From Bacteroides sp. 214 (GTDB taxonomy: Bacteria > Bacteroidota > Bacteroidia > Bacteroidales > Bacteroidaceae): DNA of 64,000 bases. Shown here piece by piece: positions 26,791-35,282 of this stretch; position 1 is the stretch's first letter, and every line of letters starts with the position of its first letter. Position numbers and translations under genes: made by a program. The stretch is taken from contig NZ_QVML01000006.1 of NCBI RefSeq assembly GCF_010501015.1, positions 124,001 through 188,000 of the forward strand, read 5' to 3'. The notes below the pieces were generated by a model. It worked only from the letters and a program-made list of their open reading frames with translations, was not told where the DNA came from and did not search any database.

Positions 26791-26846
26791 CCCTCTGCGT
26801 AACTCGCGTAACTCAGCGTTTAACCTGAATTCATTTAATCCGTAAA

Positions 26847-26922
26847 GCATTGCATTATTTTCATAACTCAATGCATTACCACCATTAAAGCATTGCATTA
26901 TCTGCATAACTCAATGCATTAG
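26847..26922. repeat. TGCATTA array with a 21-22-bp period
   Basis: TGCATTA occurs at 26851, 26872, 26894 and 26915 (steps 21, 22, 21), alternating with CATAACTCAA. It lies between the composite repeat block and the vanZ-like promoter. Confidence 0.75.
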
Positions 26923-26927
26923 TTTTT

Positions 26928-26973
26928 TTCTTCCGTATGCGAAGCAGAATACAGAAAATGTTTCATACTTTTG
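26928..26973 (+). promoter_or_regulatory. Promoter region of the vanZ-like gene, right copy of the direct repeat
   Basis: Carries TACTTTTG (26966-26973), a match to TAnnTTTG, 26 bp before the ATG. The first 16 and last 16 bp match the block at 25658-25704. Confidence 0.55.
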
Positions 26974-26998
26974 TTTCTCATTCATCAAATAATTAGTA

Positions 26999-27394
26999 AT
27001 GCCGCACTATATCAAGAAATATCCGCTCTCCATCATTGTTACGTTGGTCATTGTTTACCTCTCTTTCTTTAAGCCACCTTCGGGTAGCTTGCCAACCTTC
27101 CCACACATGGACAAGATTGTACATTTTTTGATGTATGCTGGGCTCTCGGGCATGTTGTGGCTGGAGTTTATTCGCAATCATCAAAAAGCTTTTCCGGTGG
27201 GGCAGGCATGGATAGTTGCTTTTCTTTTCCCTGTAGCACTTAGTGGGTGCATTGAGATACTGCAGGAATATTGCACCAGCTATCGTGGCGGAGAATGGGG
27301 TGATTTCGGAGCAAACACTACCGGGGCATTATGCGCCAGTTTATTTGCTTTTTATGTGTTGAAACCGTTTATGTTGAAAACCGGTAAAAAGTAG
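26999..27394 (+). CDS. VanZ-family membrane protein
   Basis: A 131-aa protein with four hydrophobic helices (about 10-25, 41-56, 67-85, 102-122) and the VanZ-like signatures: the KPPSGSLPTFPHMDKIVHFLMYAGL segment in helix 1-2 and EILQEYCTSYRGGEWGDFGANTTGA before helix 4. VanZ-like proteins are linked to low-level teicoplanin resistance in enterococci, but most members, including those in Bacteroidetes, have no assigned role. It is monocistronic and convergent with the TPR gene. Confidence 0.85.
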   Translation: MPHYIKKYPLSIIVTLVIVYLSFFKPPSGSLPTFPHMDKIVHFLMYAGLSGMLWLEFIRNHQKAFPVGQAWIVAFLFPVALSGCIEILQEYCTSYRGGEWGDFGANTTGALCASLFAFYVLKPFMLKTGKK

Positions 27395-27404
27395 AGCTAA
27401 CTGC

Positions 27405-28091
27405 CTACTTCCTTATCTCCTTCTCCAGCAACTTTATTTGGCCTAACGTTCTTTTTACCTCAACCGAGGTGAAACTTTCCAGTACCTTTTCGAGGTGGAA
27501 GGTGGCTTTCGAATAATGTTCCTCCAGCACCTTGCAAAGGTCGTCTTTATAGCGGGCGTATTGTGCTTTGTTGGGAGAGTGTACTCTGTTAAACTTACTT
27601 TCTACTTCCATTCGCTTGTCTTCGGCTATTAAATAATAGTAGTTCCCTATAAAGATATTTGCCGATAGGTTACCCGGTTCTTGTTGCAATACACTTGTGT
27701 AAAGCTGCAGGGCATTATCGTTGTTGCCAAGTAGCAGTTCTATCTCGGCTAACAAAAGGCGGTAAGACACTTCGTTGGGGTTAAGCTGTGTCAGTTCTTT
27801 GCAGAAGGAAAGCGATTTATTGTAATTCTTCTTCTCTTTGTGATAGGTAGCGAGCGTATGTGCCATTTGGGGTGCGGCTTGGCAACTCTTCTCTACTTTA
27901 TTGGAGTAAAATAGTTCCGACTTTTCCGCATCAATGTATGTTGCTTGCCGAAACAGTGTCACTGCTTCGTCCCATAGTTTGTTTTCCAAGGCTACAGAAA
28001 CCTTAGAGAGCACCTCGTCGCCATTTGCATGCAGATGTGTGGGCAGTGCAGAAAAGATAGCGAAGCACAATAGGAGCGTAGTTGTTCGCAT
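27405..28091 (-). CDS. Exported tetratricopeptide-repeat protein of unknown function
   Basis: A 228-aa protein with a signal peptide (residues 1-22, ending HLHA) and TPR-like helices: SVALENKLWDEAVTLFRQA (about 31-50), AHTLATYHKEKKNYNKSLSFCKELTQLNPNE (77-107) and LLLAEIELLLGNNDNALQLYTSVLQQEPGN (112-141). The C-terminal third is helical with KATFHLEKVLE. No enzymatic motif. It probably acts as a periplasmic scaffold; its partner is unknown. It ends 10 bp from the convergent vanZ-like gene. Confidence 0.75.
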   Translation of the reverse strand: MRTTTLLLCFAIFSALPTHLHANGDEVLSKVSVALENKLWDEAVTLFRQATYIDAEKSELFYSNKVEKSCQAAPQMAHTLATYHKEKKNYNKSLSFCKELTQLNPNEVSYRLLLAEIELLLGNNDNALQLYTSVLQQEPGNLSANIFIGNYYYLIAEDKRMEVESKFNRVHSPNKAQYARYKDDLCKVLEEHYSKATFHLEKVLESFTSVEVKRTLGQIKLLEKEIRK

Positions 28092-28451
28092 ATGTGGTAT
28101 GTAATTAAAAATGGTTAGAACAAAGTTAATGCATTCTTGCAGTATTCAACAAAACAAACTAAGCTAATGTTCTTTACAATAAGCTTAAAAACTCTAAACT
28201 GCTTCTAAAGAATAACGCAGTTTTAGAAGCTGTTTTGAATTTCCACAGAATAATTGCTATAAGATGCTTTCGTTTTTTCTTTAGCACTCTTTTTGTCTGT
28301 TTTTTCTCTTTTTGCAGCTCAAATAGCCCGCTATTATCGCCTTAAAAAGAAAATAAACAGCCTAAAAATAGCACCAAATAAAAAAACGAGCAAATTCAAA
28401 ACAACTTCTTAGAATAATACTTCCGAAGGTGTAAAAACGATATATTTTATA
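28092..28451. other. Divergent intergenic region between the TPR gene and pyrH
   Basis: About 395 bp to the pyrH start, AT-rich. Only the TAAATTTG box at 28452-28459 is recognised; I see no RNA gene or repeat. Confidence 0.5.
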
Positions 28452-28459
28452 TAAATTTG
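28452..28459 (+). promoter_or_regulatory. pyrH -7 promoter box
   Basis: TAAATTTG matches TAnnTTTG and lies 27 bp before the pyrH ATG. Confidence 0.5.
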
Positions 28460-28486
28460 CAAAAGAAACGAATTATAACAGCAATT

Positions 28487-29197
28487 ATGGCAAAATACAA
28501 AAGAGTTCTCCTAAAACTTAGCGGAGAAAGCCTGATGGGCGAAAAGCAGTATGGCTTGGATGAAAAACGCCTTACCGAATACGCGTTGCAAATCAAAGAG
28601 ATACATCAACTGGGCGTACAAGTAGGCATTGTTATTGGTGGGGGAAACATCTTTCGTGGACTGAGTGGCGCCAGCAAAGGTTTTGACCGTGTAAAGGGCG
28701 ACCAGATGGGCATGCTTGCAACAGTTATCAATAGCTTGGCACTTAGTTCGGCACTGGGCTCGGAAGGGGTGAAGTCTCGTGTGCTGACTGCTATTCGAAT
28801 GGAACCTATCGGCGAATTCTACAGCAAATGGAAAGCTATAGACTGTATGGAAGCGGGCGAAGTTGTGATTATGTCGGCAGGAACAGGCAATCCTTTCTTT
28901 ACTACCGACACCGGTTCCTCTTTGCGCGGCATCGAAATAGAAGCAGACGTGATGCTGAAGGGTACTCGCGTAGATGGTATTTACACCGCCGACCCTGAGA
29001 AAGACAAAACTGCTACCAAGTTTAAGGAAATAACTTACGACGAAATATACAATCGCGGTTTGAAGGTAATGGACCTGACGGCTACCACCATGTGCAAGGA
29101 AAACAACCTGCCTATCATTGTTTTCGATATGGATACCGTGGGTAACCTGAAGAAAGTAATTCAAGGAGAAGAGATAGGAACGCTGGTACACAATTAA
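28487..29197 (+). CDS. pyrH: UMP kinase
   Basis: Phosphorylates UMP to UDP with ATP in pyrimidine nucleotide synthesis; a cytoplasmic hexamer of the amino-acid-kinase fold. From ATG at 28487 it is 236 aa (the frame opens at 28457, but MAKYKRVLLKLSGESL is the family N-terminus). Signatures: KLSGESLMG, the GIVIGGGNIFRG glycine loop, DQMGMLATVINSLAL, and TGNPFFTTDTGSSLRGIE. In related genomes pyrH usually lies close to frr; here a 4.3-kb island separates them. Confidence 0.97.
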   Translation: MAKYKRVLLKLSGESLMGEKQYGLDEKRLTEYALQIKEIHQLGVQVGIVIGGGNIFRGLSGASKGFDRVKGDQMGMLATVINSLALSSALGSEGVKSRVLTAIRMEPIGEFYSKWKAIDCMEAGEVVIMSAGTGNPFFTTDTGSSLRGIEIEADVMLKGTRVDGIYTADPEKDKTATKFKEITYDEIYNRGLKVMDLTATTMCKENNLPIIVFDMDTVGNLKKVIQGEEIGTLVHN

Positions 29198-29562
29198 GAT
29201 TTTAACACTGTAAATTCTTTAGTATCTAACTTTTCCCTATATTTGTGGTAGTCTGAGGATATTAAATTGACTATCAGCGATTTTTGAAGACTCTCGCATG
29301 AAACGGGCAGTAGATAAGTAAGTATAAAGTGCTTAGATACACTTAGTTTTTCATGCTTTCAAATAACTCTGTTATCCGAAAATAAAGATAAAACTTATCC
29401 TTCAATTAGCAAAGGGTTGAAGCAACGTCTTGTCGTTATGTAGATTCAATATGCCACTTTTACAACTAGATTTTTGATTATTTTCAATAATTATGAGATT
29501 TTTTGGCTATGTGCGAAAAAAGTAATATCTTCCGCAATCAAAAACAATAAATTCTCAACATC
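29198..29562. other. Gap between pyrH and the RHS-tip gene
   Basis: 365 bp without a gene or clear hairpin terminator. It is AT-rich and forms the left border of the island that separates pyrH from frr. No repeat or integration site was recognised. Confidence 0.5.
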
Positions 29563-30471
29563 ATGAAAAAGACATCGTTGACTCTATTAGTGCTATCTTT
29601 TAATCTTGTTCTTCTTGCACAAAACGAGAACCCGTTCAAAAAATTAGGCTATGATGTGCTAACAGCAACTTCTTCCAAAGGAGAGTTCACGGAATTTCAT
29701 GACCAGACAGACATTGTTGAAATAGGTTCTGTCTTGTATAATACAAAAAATAATGAAATCGTAAAGGTTTTAGGTCAAGGAGAGACTACTGTTGATATTT
29801 CTTCGGCTACAGCTGCCATGTCGATAGACCCATTATGTGAAAAGTATTATTGGATTTCGCCGTATGCTTATTGTGCCAATAACCCGATTCGGTTTATTGA
29901 TTTACGAGGGGACAGTATAAGTGTAGCAGAAGAACATAGAACGCAGTTTCGGTCGGATCTAGAAAATACATTCGGAAGTAGAGCTTCTTCATTAGCATTC
30001 AATTCAAATGGAAACCTTGTCTTAAATGGGAAAGAAAAAGATTTTACAAATGGTATGACGAAAGACCAAAAAAAAGCGTATGATGGGTTAAAGAAAGCAA
30101 TGAATAACAAAGAAACAGCTTCTGTTGTGTATGGCAACCAATACTCATCAAACAAAACTGGAGGATTGAATTCAACAGATATAGTAAAAGATTGGGGTGG
30201 GGGTGTGTATTCTGCTGTAGACCAAGTTATAGTTATTTCCCCTACGGTTGGTAGTGTTTCAGTTAACCTTACTTTGGAGGGCGTACAAGCAACAGGAAGT
30301 TTCACTGAAACAGTACAACAAAATGTAACATCAACACTGTTTCATGAAATTGGAGAATTTAATACACCACAAAGTGATACAAAAAGAGGAAAGGTAATTG
30401 ATTATGAAAATTCTGTAAGAAATGTATTAGGGCTACCTAAAAGACCATATGATTTGTATCATCACAAATAA
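29563..30471 (+). CDS. Secreted orphan RHS tip with a C-terminal metallopeptidase-like toxin candidate domain
   Basis: A 302-aa protein with a signal peptide (1-20, LVLLAQ). Residues about 80-117 hold the RHS-core signature SIDPLCEKYYWISPYAYCANNP followed by IRFIDLRGD, the point where RHS proteins normally switch from conserved core to variable toxin. No RHS/YD repeats precede it, so this is only the last part of an RHS protein placed behind its own signal. The variable C-terminus (118-302) contains LFHEIGEF (261-265 HEIGE) and the tail RGKVIDYENSVRNVLGLP…YDLYHH, which looks like a zinc-peptidase-like domain with HExxE instead of HExxH. The toxic activity is inferred. The base composition is AT-rich. 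Confidence 0.72.
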   Translation: MKKTSLTLLVLSFNLVLLAQNENPFKKLGYDVLTATSSKGEFTEFHDQTDIVEIGSVLYNTKNNEIVKVLGQGETTVDISSATAAMSIDPLCEKYYWISPYAYCANNPIRFIDLRGDSISVAEEHRTQFRSDLENTFGSRASSLAFNSNGNLVLNGKEKDFTNGMTKDQKKAYDGLKKAMNNKETASVVYGNQYSSNKTGGLNSTDIVKDWGGGVYSAVDQVIVISPTVGSVSVNLTLEGVQATGSFTETVQQNVTSTLFHEIGEFNTPQSDTKRGKVIDYENSVRNVLGLPKRPYDLYHHK

Positions 30472-30490
30472 ATATATAAGGTAAACCTCG

Positions 30491-31036
30491 ATGAAACACA
30501 GAATCATAATATCCATTATTTTTGTTTGGGCTTTTTTGAATGTTAATGCTCACAATCCTAACAGTGATAGTCTTACTGTTTATATTGACAATATTTCTGT
30601 AGGAAAAAGATGCTGTATTGATTTTAATAGAATTCCATCAATTTTATTAGAAAATTTTTATTGCAATTTTTTATTGGAATGTAATCGGAATAGATTTCCG
30701 GATGTTGATTCTTTTTCTATATTGAATCCTAAAGCAATTAAGCAACTCTTTATCGAAAAAAGTGATGTATTGAGCACAGATGGTATCCTTCACGTTCGCA
30801 CTAAAAAAACGAAAGAAGGGTATCTTTTTATAAACAAAAGTATTACAAATAAAATACAAGAATTAAGATGTAATATTGATGAGTTAACAGTACATTATTC
30901 TCTGAATAATAAAATTATATCTAATAAAGAACAAGTCAATAAATTATTAAAACTGAAAGAGAAAGATATTTTAGATTTGGATATTTTTATAAATGAACAC
31001 AGTCATTCATTGACTGTAAATATATCTACTAAATAG
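30491..31036 (+). CDS. Small exported hypothetical protein, candidate partner of the RHS tip
   Basis: A 181-aa AT-rich gene 19 bp after the RHS-tip gene. The product has a signal peptide (1-20, LNVNA) and then a mostly beta/alpha mixed region with no family I recognise. Its position directly after a toxin-like gene and its small size suit a cognate immunity protein, and its export would place it in the same compartment as the secreted toxin candidate. This is inference from position only; it could equally be an unrelated periplasmic protein. Confidence 0.55.
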   Translation: MKHRIIISIIFVWAFLNVNAHNPNSDSLTVYIDNISVGKRCCIDFNRIPSILLENFYCNFLLECNRNRFPDVDSFSILNPKAIKQLFIEKSDVLSTDGILHVRTKKTKEGYLFINKSITNKIQELRCNIDELTVHYSLNNKIISNKEQVNKLLKLKEKDILDLDIFINEHSHSLTVNISTK

Positions 31037-31055
31037 AATTTCATCCATGTAGCCA

Positions 31056-32096
31056 ATGAAAAACAAATTTATCTATATTATTTTATACTTAAATCTGTCT
31101 GTATTAAATCTTAATGCAGAGAATCACAAATCTAAATTATATTTTGAAGATAGTTATTCTAAAATCAAATTGATGTTATCAAAAAAAGACACAATTGATT
31201 TTAAAAAGGCTGTATTTTTAGTAGAAAGTGCATATTATCAGGAACAATTAAAAGAACATGGGTTTAATGATGTCGTAAAATTTTATGCAACTCTTTGTAA
31301 TAAAGTTATAAACTCAGGAGATATTGATTATACAGAAAGGGATAAAAACATTGCGATGGCTCAATGCGGTGTTTTTATATTTATGACAGATTCTTTGAGC
31401 ATGATAACTGATGAAGGAATAGCAAAACATCCACCCTTTTCCTATAATCATGCTGATTTCGCAGGGCAAAAAGACTGGTCTAATATGTTTGTATCTACAG
31501 TGATGCAAACAAAGAAGGGTAATTGTCATTCTTTACCTTACCTTTACAAAATCATTATGGACGAATTAGGCTACGAATCTCATTTAGCCCTCGCCCCCAA
31601 CCATATCTACATTAAAGTCAATAATAAAAAAGTTGGCTGGTACAATATAGAATTGACATGTGCTGACTTTCCTACCGATGCATGGTATGCCGCTTCAGGT
31701 TATATCCACACCGATGCCATCCGTAACGGTATCTATATGCGTGCACTTACTGATAAAGAAGCTGTAGCTATGACTTTGGTAGATTTAGCACAAGGTTATC
31801 AGGCAAAGTTCGGAATAGAAGATGGTAGCTTCATCATTAAATGCTGTGATACGGCATTAGAGCACTTTCCCAAGTATATCAATGCCATGCTTCTAAAAGC
31901 AGAAATACTCACAGAGCTATATAGAGAATCTAAAGACGAAGAACTGTTCAGACAAATGACAGAACTTTATGGCAATATTCATAAATTAGGTTATCGCAAG
32001 ATGCCCCAACAGATGTATGCCAACTGGCTCAACTCATTGAATTCCGAGGAAGGCAACCAACAAATAAAAGCCATACTCAATCCCCGAACAAAGTAA
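31056..32096 (+). CDS. Exported transglutaminase-like/cysteine-peptidase-fold protein, paralogue 1
   Basis: A 346-aa protein with a signal peptide (1-21, LNLNA). The centre has KGNCHSLPYLYKIIMDELGY (Cys157), NHIYIKV (His183) and WYNIELTC (Asn197/Glu199), the spaced Cys–His–acid order of transglutaminase-like folds. The C-terminal part is helical and TPR-like (AEILTELY, ELYGNIHKLGYRKMP). It lies 19 bp after the candidate immunity gene and 9 bp before a longer paralogue with the same catalytic spacing. The activity, peptidase or amide transfer, is not known. Confidence 0.72.
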   Translation: MKNKFIYIILYLNLSVLNLNAENHKSKLYFEDSYSKIKLMLSKKDTIDFKKAVFLVESAYYQEQLKEHGFNDVVKFYATLCNKVINSGDIDYTERDKNIAMAQCGVFIFMTDSLSMITDEGIAKHPPFSYNHADFAGQKDWSNMFVSTVMQTKKGNCHSLPYLYKIIMDELGYESHLALAPNHIYIKVNNKKVGWYNIELTCADFPTDAWYAASGYIHTDAIRNGIYMRALTDKEAVAMTLVDLAQGYQAKFGIEDGSFIIKCCDTALEHFPKYINAMLLKAEILTELYRESKDEELFRQMTELYGNIHKLGYRKMPQQMYANWLNSLNSEEGNQQIKAILNPRTK

Positions 32097-32105
32097 CTTT
32101 ACAGA

Positions 32106-33479
32106 ATGAAAAAATCTTACTCCATATTAGTAGTATTATTGCTAATTTCATTAGGCGGTCATTGCTATGCACAAGCCCCGGTAGTTCCTGTTCCACAAAT
32201 AAAATTGCCCCAAGGACCTAAAGTACCAACTGTTTCTACAGGAAATTCTGTCAACCCATACAGTCCACATATCCCGAATGGCAGCTTCAACCAACAAGCC
32301 CAACAGGAAGCGATCATGCGGGAAGTCCAGGCACACCAACGTCAACTGCAAGCTGCCTCTAACAATGAAATTCAACATATCCAGAATGAGATACAACGCC
32401 AAACAGATATAATCATGCTGACTAAGCATGGCTTCCCCTCGCAAGCTGAATATGAAGGAACACCTGCATTCTATTCTGCTTTCGATGAGATAAGCAACAT
32501 GCTGGATGGGCAGAAAGAATTAAACCTTGGACGTGCCGTGTTTCTTATCGAAAATGCCTGGCATAATAATAAGTACGATTACAGTGAGTATCTGAAAGGC
32601 ATAAAAGCAGGAGTTGATTTCTGCAACCGGAAAATTGAAGAGGAAAAACTGGATAAGGACGATAATCTTGTTAAAAACATGATGCTGTTCCGCCTTGTGT
32701 CCGATACATTGAAAATAAAAAACAGAACTACGGGAAAACCTCAAACTCATTACCCCATTAAGTATAACTACGACGATTATGAATCGAAAATAAGCTATGA
32801 CAGCCATTTTGTTACTACGCTAATGCAGACAGGTGTAGGGCAATGTCATTCTATGCCCTTATACTACCTTGTACTGGCAGAAGAAATAGGAGCCGAAGCT
32901 TACTGGTCTTTCTCTCCCCGCCACTCGTTTGTAAAGATACAGGATGAAAGGGGCAACTGGCATAATCTGGAACTGACATGCAAAGCTATTCTAAGTGATA
33001 CCCATTATATGAATAGCGGTTACATCAAAGCCGAAGCTTTGCAAAACAAAACCTACCTCGAACCGATGGATAAAACAAACGTTATAGCCGAAATGTTATT
33101 GGAGTTGGCAAGAGGTTATTATCAAAAATACGGTTATGATGATTTTTATCTGAAGTGTATTGATACTGCTCAGCAATATCTGAAAAATGACCTGAATGCC
33201 AAAATATTGAAATCAGCCTACCAAACCAGATTAACGTTGACATTGGCTCACTTACTGCAAGCCCCTACGCCGGAAATAATGCAGGAACTATCTCCTGAAG
33301 CATACAGACATTATGAACTAATGTTGGCACAATATAAAGAAATCGATGATCTCGGATATGAAGAACTCCCTATGGGTGTCTATGCTATGTGGCTTGACCA
33401 TATTGCTAAAGAAAAGGAAAAGGCGGGAAAAGAGAAACAGCCTTCCATATTCATTAGAAAAGGAGTAGAGCATAGATAA
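32106..33479 (+). CDS. Exported transglutaminase-like protein, paralogue 2
   Basis: A 457-aa paralogue of the previous protein, with a signal peptide (1-22, CYAQ), a proline- and glutamine-rich linker (25-100) absent from paralogue 1, and then the same core: GVGQCHSMPLYYLVLAEEIG (Cys247), RHSFVKI (His273) and WHNLELTC (Asn287/Glu289). The Cys-to-His distance is 26 residues in both, and His-to-Asn is 14 in both. The C-terminal helical domain (ELSPEAYRHYELMLAQYKEIDDLGYEELPMGVYAMWL) matches the TPR-like end of paralogue 1. Likely a tandem duplication; the last gene of the island. Confidence 0.74.
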   Translation: MKKSYSILVVLLLISLGGHCYAQAPVVPVPQIKLPQGPKVPTVSTGNSVNPYSPHIPNGSFNQQAQQEAIMREVQAHQRQLQAASNNEIQHIQNEIQRQTDIIMLTKHGFPSQAEYEGTPAFYSAFDEISNMLDGQKELNLGRAVFLIENAWHNNKYDYSEYLKGIKAGVDFCNRKIEEEKLDKDDNLVKNMMLFRLVSDTLKIKNRTTGKPQTHYPIKYNYDDYESKISYDSHFVTTLMQTGVGQCHSMPLYYLVLAEEIGAEAYWSFSPRHSFVKIQDERGNWHNLELTCKAILSDTHYMNSGYIKAEALQNKTYLEPMDKTNVIAEMLLELARGYYQKYGYDDFYLKCIDTAQQYLKNDLNAKILKSAYQTRLTLTLAHLLQAPTPEIMQELSPEAYRHYELMLAQYKEIDDLGYEELPMGVYAMWLDHIAKEKEKAGKEKQPSIFIRKGVEHR

Positions 33480-33575
33480 GGTAGGCTTCATGTTTTTTCT
33501 TATCAGAGAAGTATGGCGAAGCAACGCTGGATAGACTAACCATCAAACACTTGCTGTATTTTTCCAAATTCGGCT

Positions 33576-33583
33576 TATCTTTG
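33576..33583 (+). promoter_or_regulatory. frr-rsgA -7 promoter box
   Basis: TATCTTTG matches TAnnTTTG, with a CTTG -33-like element at 33550-33553; it lies 50 bp before frr, so frr has its own promoter despite the island upstream. Confidence 0.5.
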
Positions 33584-33632
33584 CGAGATTTTTTGTTTCT
33601 TTGTACAATACAAACTTAAAAACCCCAACAAT

Positions 33633-34193
33633 ATGATAGAAGTAAGCACTTGCATCAACGAAACACAAGAGAAGATGGATATGGCCATCATGTATCTTGA
33701 AGAATCTTTAGCGCACATCCGCGCGGGTAAAGCAAACCCTCGTATCCTCGATGGTATACGGGTGGACTCCTACGGAAGCATGGTTCCGCTGAGCAATGTA
33801 TCGGCAATTACTACTCCCGATGCGCGCAGTATTGTAATTAAACCTTGGGATAAAGGACAGTTTCGCGCCATTGAGAAAGCAATTATCGACTCAGACCTTG
33901 GCATTATGCCCGAAAACAACGGTGAAATCATTCGTATAGGTATACCTGTACCTACCGAAGAACGCCGCAAACAGCTTTCTAAACAGTGCAAAGGCGAAGG
34001 TGAAACAGCGAAAGTAAGTATTCGCAACGCGCGTCGCGATGGCATTGAAATGATAAAGAAAGCAGTGAAAGAAGGACTTTCCGAAGATAACGGTAAAGAC
34101 GCGGAAGCACGCATCCAGAAGATACACGATAAATACGTGAAGAAAGTGGATGATATGCTTATCGAAAAAGAAAAAGAAATTATGACTGTTTAG
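33633..34193 (+). CDS. frr: Ribosome recycling factor
   Basis: Splits post-termination ribosomes together with EF-G. The 186 aa have the RRF features [23 protein letters not shown], the hinge region and IRNARRDG with KKVDDML at the C-terminus. It starts behind its own -7 box at 33576-33583. rsgA begins 4 bp after its stop. The island between pyrH and frr is the only unusual part of the context. Confidence 0.97.
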   Translation: MIEVSTCINETQEKMDMAIMYLEESLAHIRAGKANPRILDGIRVDSYGSMVPLSNVSAITTPDARSIVIKPWDKGQFRAIEKAIIDSDLGIMPENNGEIIRIGIPVPTEERRKQLSKQCKGEGETAKVSIRNARRDGIEMIKKAVKEGLSEDNGKDAEARIQKIHDKYVKKVDDMLIEKEKEIMTV

Positions 34194-34197
34194 CCCA

Positions 34198-35133
34198 TTG
34201 AAAAAAGGTTTAGTCATAAAGAATACCGGCAGCTGGTATCAGGTAAAGACGGAAGATGGGCGTTTGATAGAGTGCAAAGTCAAAGGCAACTTCCGACTGA
34301 AAGATATAAAAAGTACCAATCCGGTTGCTGTGGGAGATTATGTATATATCGTTGAGAACGCCGAAGGAACGGCGCTTATCGCCGAGATTGAAGAAAGGAA
34401 GAACTACATCATTCGTCGTTCTTCCAATCTTTCTAAACTATCGCACATTCTTGCAGCCAACTTAGACCAGTGCATGTTGGTCGTTACTATTAACTACCCC
34501 GAAACATCCACTATCTTTATAGATCGCTTTCTTGCCTCCGCCGAAGCATACCGGGTACCGGTAAAGCTACTCTTCAACAAGATAGATAAGTACAATGAGG
34601 ACGAATTGCGCTATCTTGACGCAATCATGAATCTCTACACACACATAGGCTACCCCTGTTTCAAAATATCTGCCAAGCATGGCGATGGACTCAATGCGGT
34701 AAAGGAAGAGCTCAAAGGAAAAGTTACACTCTTCTCCGGACACTCGGGCGTGGGTAAATCTACCCTGATTAATAGTATCTTACCCGGTGCCGCTATTAAA
34801 ACACAAGAGATATCTTTCGCACACAACAAAGGCACACATACCACCACTTTCTCGGAGATGTTTCCGGTTCCGGACGATGGCTACATAATAGACACACCGG
34901 GTATCAAAGGTTTTGGAACCTTCGATATGGAAGAAGGAGAAATCAGTCATTATTTCCCGGATATATTCAGCGAGTCTGCCAACTGCAAATACAACAACTG
35001 TACACATCGGGCAGAGCCGGGATGTGCAGTACGCGAAGCGGTAGAAAAGCACACAATCAGTGAGTCGCGCTACGCTTCTTATCTTAATATGCTGGAAGAT
35101 AAAGAAGATGGAAAGTATCGCTCGGCTTATTAA
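34198..35133 (+). CDS. rsgA: Small-subunit ribosome biogenesis GTPase (circularly permuted)
   Basis: A late 30S maturation GTPase. The 311 aa contain an N-terminal OB-fold, then a circularly permuted G domain: G4 LLFNKIDKY comes first, then G1 [15 protein letters not shown] and G3 DTPGIKGFG, and a C-terminal zinc-binding motif [14 protein letters not shown]. The start is TTG at 34198; no in-frame ATG lies near the expected N-terminus ([15 protein letters not shown]), so a TTG start is needed unless the message is read from further upstream. It follows frr by 4 bp and is co-transcribed with it. Confidence 0.94.
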   Translation: MKKGLVIKNTGSWYQVKTEDGRLIECKVKGNFRLKDIKSTNPVAVGDYVYIVENAEGTALIAEIEERKNYIIRRSSNLSKLSHILAANLDQCMLVVTINYPETSTIFIDRFLASAEAYRVPVKLLFNKIDKYNEDELRYLDAIMNLYTHIGYPCFKISAKHGDGLNAVKEELKGKVTLFSGHSGVGKSTLINSILPGAAIKTQEISFAHNKGTHTTTFSEMFPVPDDGYIIDTPGIKGFGTFDMEEGEISHYFPDIFSESANCKYNNCTHRAEPGCAVREAVEKHTISESRYASYLNMLEDKEDGKYRSAY

Positions 35134-35282
35134 TGTACACAATCTTACTTTAAACTAATTTAACGCATAGTTCTGTTAAACCATACAGAGCTACTTAGGT
35201 CTAACTTTCAGTTAGTATGTGTCTTTGGCTTAAATGCTAAATGCACGTCTTTCTATAAAAACGACTAAAACGAGAAACATCA

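Larger units (their letters stand above)
26216..26821. repeat. Composite repeat block bounded by a 30-bp inverted repeat
   Basis: The left arm (AAACGCTGAGTTACGCGAGT… at 26216-26245) is repeated in reverse complement at 26791-26821 with two or three mismatches. Between the arms are a GGAGG-rich element (26330-26365) and two copies of a roughly 205-bp repeat. The whole block has no ORF of note. It looks like a non-autonomous repeat element, but target-site duplications are not evident. Confidence 0.7.

Noticed and set aside
25655..26998. Insertion sequence or its remnant
   Set aside because: Although an inverted repeat bounds part of it, no transposase fragment was found in any frame and no target-site duplication is evident.
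28092..28486. A possible tRNA or small RNA gene before pyrH
   Set aside because: No cloverleaf, TTCGA arm or stable hairpin with a T-run was seen in this AT-rich stretch.
31056..33479. TPR or conjugation proteins as the main function of the two paralogues
   Set aside because: The C-terminal helices are TPR-like, but the conserved C–H–N/E spacing points to an enzyme core; no conjugation genes are near.
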